Source: Paramarasmius palmivorus (taxonomy: Eukaryota; Basidiomycota; Agaricomycetes; Agaricales; Marasmiaceae). From it: a DNA stretch of 64,000 bases. This document shows positions 58,474 through 64,000 of this stretch, one piece after another. The number at the start of each line of letters is the position of its first letter. Position 1 is the stretch's first letter. The notes beneath the pieces were generated by a model. That model searched no databases. It worked only from the letters and a program-made list of their open reading frames with translations, and was not told the origin of the DNA. Made by a program: the position numbers and the translations under genes. The stretch lies in assembly GCA_037176845.1 (NCBI GenBank), contig JAYKXP010000053.1, positions 330,719-394,718 on the forward strand, read 5' to 3'.

Positions 58474-61430
58474 ATGATGTCTCAGATAAAAAAAAGTCCT
58501 AAGGTCAATGCTGACACACCGTTCCAGGACACTGGTCCCATCATCGCTGCTATGGCTTCATCATCAACGCTGGATGTTCGTCAGTTGTTGGATCTCAAGG
58601 CTGCAGTAGACAGAGGAGGATACAAAAGTGAGGAGATTGAGGAAGGTATGTACTTCTTACAATCTCCTATTCTCAACTATCTAACGCATCAAATAATAGA
58701 TGAAGGCTTTATTAACGACAACGACAATGATGAAGGCCAAACATTGAACTATCACGCCCTGGACGTCGCCCTGGATACCTCAAAAAACAACTCAGATCAC
58801 AACTTGCTCTTTTCTGGAGACGATGAAGATGTTCAATTGGAACACGACTCCCTCTTCTCCAGAGACGATCAAGACATAGAAATGGGTAGTACGGCTGAGG
58901 TGGATAAGGGGAACATAGGAGGTACTGCCGATGAACCAGAAGACGACTATGCCAAATATCAGGCCAGAGAACTCTGGATTGTCAAGTGCAAGGTATGTTC
59001 TCTTTCTTTCAGCACAATGATATCTATCTAACATTTTGCTAGCATTACAAAGAAGAATACATTACATCTTTCCTCAACTGCTACTGCAAGAAGTACCCTG
59101 AAGACACCACCTTCCTCTCCTTCCAAACTGTATCTTGTGGCTGTGGGTACATCTTGGTGCATACTCGTGATGCTGCCAAGGCTGCTGCAGCTATTAGCGG
59201 TTGCGCCTTCTTATGACAAAAGAGAGGCAATACACGAGGAGTCGACATGGTACTCGTCACAGACCCAGTGGATATTGCCTGCGCACTGTCCGGCGTATCC
59301 AGCATTCCTGAATCGCCTGTTGGAACTCGTAGAAATCCTGATTTTCCGCACTTCAAAGCCTACCAGTGGATCAGGCTTGGCCCCACGCAAATGCCAACGA
59401 AGAAGAATCCAAAAACCCCCAGGAAACCTACTCGAGCTCAGAGCTTTGAACCAGCCGAGCCAGAGCCTGGTTTGCCATTGTCCTACGATGATCCTGCTCT
59501 TATCCTGGACATCGACGGCCGCACTGTCACCGTTCTTTTCATTCCACGTATTCCCGCTACTACATACAACGACACGTTGAAAACTCATTGCCCAAAGGAC
59601 CATGTACCATTGGTTCAGAGTCTGGTCATCGAATCTCAGGCGTCTTGGCACCAGGATGGTGCAAAGTATGCCTGGGATCATACATTGTACCCAAGGATCC
59701 CCAAGACTCCTTCTCCTTTCCCCTCTTACCCTGCTGGTTGCTTTGAGCACGGGATGAGGTTCGAGATAGTCGACATCTCGATGATCAAACCCCTTGGATG
59801 TCTGCCAAACGCTCGAGAAGGCAGAATTCTCTTTGAGTGCACACACTCTGCCATCTCCTCCAATTTCCCTGCCATAGACGACTGGTGTTTCGATCTTGGT
59901 GACCTAGTTCATGCTCCCAACAGACAGGAAGGTCTAGTCATCTCCCATTCCAGCTCTGGGCCTGTCATCGACTATCACGATCCTATACCAGACAAAGGCC
60001 CAGGGAATAGCATTGATTTCCTTAGTACGCATGCGACTATCCGTGTTGGGGAGCATAGCTTTGGATGGAAGCTCAAGAAGGTTTGGTTCATTGGTGACTG
60101 TGTACATCACATATCTGGTGTTGAAGGGTTCGTCGTTAGCCTCTCCAAAGACCGTGTTACCGTCAGGGATAGTCATGTGGAGATCGACTACGACTTTTCT
60201 GGACATACCAACTCCTTTAGGCTGGCTAATCGACAGCAGCATGCTAGGGGATACACCTTATGTCGTAAGCCAGAGGCTTTCAATAACACTCCATGGATGG
60301 AGGCTGCTGTCATTGGTCCTCATTGAGTGACTGATGACAAGCAGTGGCACCGTTTTCACGAAGAATGGAACGATAACCTTGCATTCCATTGTATTCCTCA
60401 GCAGGTATTCGTTCTAGAACACTGGGAGGCATTGGATAGGTTGAAGAAGGCACGAACAGGTACTGTTCCTTGGAAGGATCATTGTGTGCTCATTTCTGGC
60501 AAAAAATGCCCTGACAAGGGACATATCGCCACTGTATACGATGTCCACATCAACCAGCCGACTAATAGCGGTTTGGCTGTTACCGTGGAGTCACAGGTCA
60601 TCGGTAGACTGGGACAGCGTTCGAAGATGGACTATGGTGATATCATCAATGAATTGTAAGTCTTTCTTTCATGTATAATGTATCAGTTATTAACTAACTT
60701 TCATAGCTGGCAGCTCCCACTTCATCTCATTGAATGACCGATGAACAAGGTGTTCATGCCAAAATGTGTTGGATATTGGCATCCAAATACGTATCACATC
60801 GCTCCCGTTTGCTCGACCACTCCTCCAGTTCGAGTCCGTCGTGGTGTTCGTGAATCTTCAGAGGAGTATTGTCCTGCATGGGACCCTTCTCACAGGTTCG
60901 ACGATGAGCCAACTGTAGATTCAATAGCAATGGATCAGCCAACTCCTCTCTGGAAGCTGCTAATACGACATTCAAGTCAGGCTTGGCTCTACGACTCCGA
61001 GAACAACAAGGATCTCTGGTTCAAGGCACAGATTAATAGAACGATTGGCACTCAAAAGTTTTCCAGGAAGGTTGACAATGTCTGTGTCGTCACCACCCAC
61101 GATAACAGTTCAAGGAATGCCGTTGTGGAGTATTACAAAAAGCAGCACGAGATTCCAGTGGATGTTCAGGTAGAACCTGTACACCCTGTCGCGAACACAC
61201 GTGATCCGATCTTCATCTTTCATGGCGAACACGCCAACACCATAGCATATCGACACGCCTCTGCAAAACACGGCGACTTGTTCCTTTACGGCTATGTGAT
61301 CTTGATGTCGGAGAGGGTCATAGATTTTCGTTCCAAGCTAAAGTTTTTACCATCGGATGCCTGCGTTCTTCACGTCACGAACAATATTAGAGAGACTTTA
61401 CAGAAACAATTCAATGCTCATCGTAGGTAA
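58474..61430 (+). pseudogene. Spt5-like protein (NGN and KOW-like), element-associated, three in-frame TGA
   Basis: The frame opens with MMSQIKKSPKVNADTP and an acidic region with paired repeats (LLFSGDDEDVQLEHDSLFS, then RDDQDIEMG). Next comes ARELWIVKCK joined through an intron to HYKEEYITSFLNCYCKKYPE, then CGYILVHTRDAAKAAAAISG. This matches the NGN domain of Spt5, which binds Spt4 and RNA polymerase II. Downstream, segments such as HHISGVEGFVVSLSKDRVTV and HCVLISGKKCPDKGHIATVY resemble KOW modules. TGA codons at 59215-59217, 60324-60326 and 60735-60737 interrupt one otherwise continuous frame. The gene is divergent from the second transposase pseudogene. Spt5-like genes of this kind are repeated next to transposases in mushroom genomes as I recall. 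This is not the cell's own essential SPT5. Confidence 0.6.
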
Positions 61431-64000
61431 TCATGTATCATTATCATTACTGTAGTTTTACACGATGTATTTCTTGCTACTGTATTTCTTGACGCACAAT
61501 ATACACTCATTCTTTGTTCCACCCCTTGTGGGTGTCTGGCCTTTGGGACCAGAGATAAGGGTAGCGCCCAAGGCGTTTAATTTACCCAAAAAGGTATGAC
61601 CACGTTCCACGTCCTTGACCATCAATGCTTCTTTTGATAACGGGCACGTGTTCTGACTAGGGCAACTTTGGGATCCCCAAAAGACGTGCTGTCATCCAAT
61701 CCATGTGGACGTGTTCCAATAAGGTATATCAGAGGAATCCGCTTCTCACCGACAACGGTTGGAACAGCTTGCCTCCCGCCACAAAAGGTCCACGTCGCCA
61801 CGGACAGGTCTCTAGACCATTGCCGTATCCGGCATTGTGATTTCCGATCAGTTTCCCGCGCCAGCATCCCGAAGGGATCCCGACCCTGGATAACTCTGCG
61901 GGTGGTGTTGGGGGATTGTTAACTGGTAATAAGCCCGTGGGCGTCCGGTAGGGGATGCAAGGTATTCCGTAGTGATTCACTTGAAGGACCGTCGCCCCTA
62001 CAGTTTCATAGAGGTGTGTGGTAAGTCACAACCACTGATAGAATGGAAAAGTGGTGCCAATACCCATGTGGGGCGTACCATGTACTCAGGATCCACTTGA
62101 AATAACCACCTAAAACACCTTCCGTCCTAGTCTACTGCAAGGTCGATTATATTGTCCTTCTATAACATTATGGTGTTGCAACAATTATAATGGCTTTTCG
62201 TAGTTGTGTGGCACCGAATTTAGGTGGAAAAGACACTATATGATGCCACGCAATTATTTATTTTGGGCAGATTGCCAGATTGTACGGGAGCCATTAAGTA
62301 GGACGGGTATAACAGGAGACGTACCGCCGGGATTATGATTGAATCTATCCTGGGATAGACCTATCGGGAGACAGCAGTGTCACGGATGTAGCAGCCAGCA
62401 CATGTGTGCATCCATAGGTTTTCTAACCGCTTAAGCCGTTTGCGCTGGACCGTGCATCGCTAGGTGTCACCAAACCATTGGCTTCTACCGCAAAGGGCGG
62501 AGAAGTCCCGCCATTTGCCTTTCCTATAGTAGCCCTAACCTCTAAATATGATAAGAGTTGAGACATAAAGTCTGGGTTCGGACTTAGTGTTTTGGCATTC
62601 TTTCGTGTCCCCCCACCACACTGTCCCATCCAAGGAGCTATCCCCTGTTTGCTTTTCGTGCACTCACCCTACAACCTGCGAACTCTGATTTTAGTCTAGT
62701 TCACATGCCACTCTTTTTGTTGGACGCCTCAAAATCGACGACTGGATGAGCTATCATTCGCTCCGCTGCTTTCGAAAGATAAGCGGGTCCTCCGTATAGA
62801 ATATCCTACATACAGTGATCAATGTTTATGGGCCGCCAAAACATTTCTTCCTGAGACACATGGCTTGCACCCGAACTCTGGTGATTCTCCACGCGCTTCT
62901 TTCATTCTTTTCTTTTTGCACTAACCTGGCTGTTTAGAGGCCGTTCCTCGCCTCCAATGCACAACTACAAACGTCCCTAGGGAGCTATGGAAGTACTCGT
63001 GACACTGGGCCCTTTTGGCGCTACAGTCCGATCCTCTCTCCCGGCAGGGCAGGCGTTTAACCACGACCTTCCTAACGCCAACCTGATCGATACAGGGAAT
63101 AGAGAAAAACGACTTCGCAGGTGCGTATTTCTTTCATATTCTTTTATTGTCGTATTGACATTTCGATTAGTTCTCCAGCCGATTCCACTCCCCCGCTGTT
63201 ACTGTAATAACAAGTACGCCGGCAAAGAACTTCACCATACATGATGTGCGCGACGCGCCACCACGTAAATCGGACGCCATCACACACCAATCCCCGAGCT
63301 TACTACGCAAAACACCATCTTCACTATCCTGGACCGCGTACTAACAGGTCATCAGAGACACAATGGGCCGGTGTTTATTCCACTGCAGACACTTAGCGCA
63401 CAACGACAAGACGTAGTCAAGGACGAAGGACACGGAGGAGGGTACCATGGCGTCGAGAATGATGACTCGAACATAGAGAGCAAAAGATCAGCTATCACCA
63501 GTACCTCCACCTAATAAGGTCATTGTCTGCTCGGGGTTCCACTGCTTGCCGCTTCTGTGTGCGGTGTCCGCAACCTGTCCCTAAACGCGTCTTCGCATTT
63601 CGCAAAGCGGAAGCTTCACCGGTGAATGTCATCATAGTTTTCTTGTGGCCGATACTCACGACCCCGTTAACAGTTGCCTGTCACATCAGCATACGTGTCC
63701 GCTTCTCTCCGATCAAGAAGAAAGATTGCTGAAGGCCAAACACAAGACCGCGAGGCTACTGGCCTGGAAATACGACATTCCCGATGATCCCAGGCGCTCT
63801 GGTGCGTCTAAGTCGTCACTGGGTTAAGTGTTTATCGTAGCTAGCTTCCTGTTGTGATTTCACGTCCTAATAGCTTCCTTTCGAGCTCGCGTTCAGATCA
63901 GGTAGCCTTTCGCTTCCATCACTGACGAATCTGCCACTATTTGGGCACCTAAGGGGCGTGATTTCACCTTGCTCTTTTTATTCATTTACTAATCCGAGTG
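61431..64000. other. No recognised gene
   Basis: I read both strands of this 2.57-kb end and found no protein family, tRNA, LTR or terminal repeat that I can support. The composition is less AT-rich than the element island. Short open frames (for example 62987-63244 and 63523-63732) show no coding character. It could hold the distal end of the Spt5-like element and ordinary intergenic DNA. Confidence 0.35.

Noticed and set aside
61622..61980. Overlapping small open frames on both strands at 61.6-62.0 kb
   Set aside because: No introns, family motifs or plausible partners. Frames on both strands are equally open, so neither is convincing.

Overview
This window looks like a chromosome segment from a basidiomycete fungus, most likely an Agaricomycete. 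Protein-coding genes are split by many short introns (about 45-60 nt, GT...AG). The mobile elements are types that are abundant in mushroom-forming fungi: Plavaka-like transposase genes, a DUF6589-type protein with a RecQ-like helicase, Ty1/copia and Ty3/gypsy material. There are no bacterial operons and no CRISPR. I saw no convincing tRNA or rRNA gene.

The left third (about 0.6-21.8 kb) is a compact run of conserved housekeeping genes: SMC3 (cohesin, -), a mitochondrial small-subunit ribosomal protein of the S33/Rsm27 family (-) sharing a 45-bp divergent promoter with the mitochondrial RNA helicase SUV3 (+), KOG1/Raptor (TORC1, +), COP9 signalosome subunit 3 (-), the U5 snRNP protein DIB1/DIM1 (-), thioredoxin reductase TRR1 (+), choline-phosphate cytidylyltransferase PCT1 (-), an F-box protein (-) and ribosomal protein eL8 (+). 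These appear intact. The long first intron of eL8 folds into a striking long-range stem.

From about 21.97 kb the window turns into a mobile-element island that runs to at least 61.4 kb. (1) A 10.1-kb element (21978-32073) has ~156-bp terminal inverted repeats and a 9-bp target-site duplication. It carries a RecQ-family helicase (+) converging on a DUF6589-type protein (-). A 1.95-kb non-autonomous hAT-like element sits in the last codons of the DUF6589 gene, and a second ~1.8-kb insertion splits its N-terminal part. (2) A Plavaka-like transposase gene (from 37128, ending 50899), with a divergent partner gene (34132-36971), is interrupted in frame by a gag-only LTR retrotransposon (TSD GCAAC). 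One LTR of that element is in turn interrupted by a complete copia element with two LTRs that read as identical (TSD CAGAG). This gives three dated layers. (3) A decayed Ty3/gypsy gag relic lies at 52-54 kb. (4) A second transposase pseudogene (-, 54.4-58.1 kb) is divergent from an Spt5-like (NGN plus KOW-like) gene (+, 58.5-61.4 kb), with a ~186-bp nested palindrome between them. From 61.4 to 64.0 kb I recognise nothing.

Throughout the island, open frames are broken almost only by TGA codons, often where the family is expected to carry arginine. This fits C-to-T decay at CpG (CGA to TGA). Splice junctions, target duplications and repeat ends were read by eye. No alignment or database search was run.
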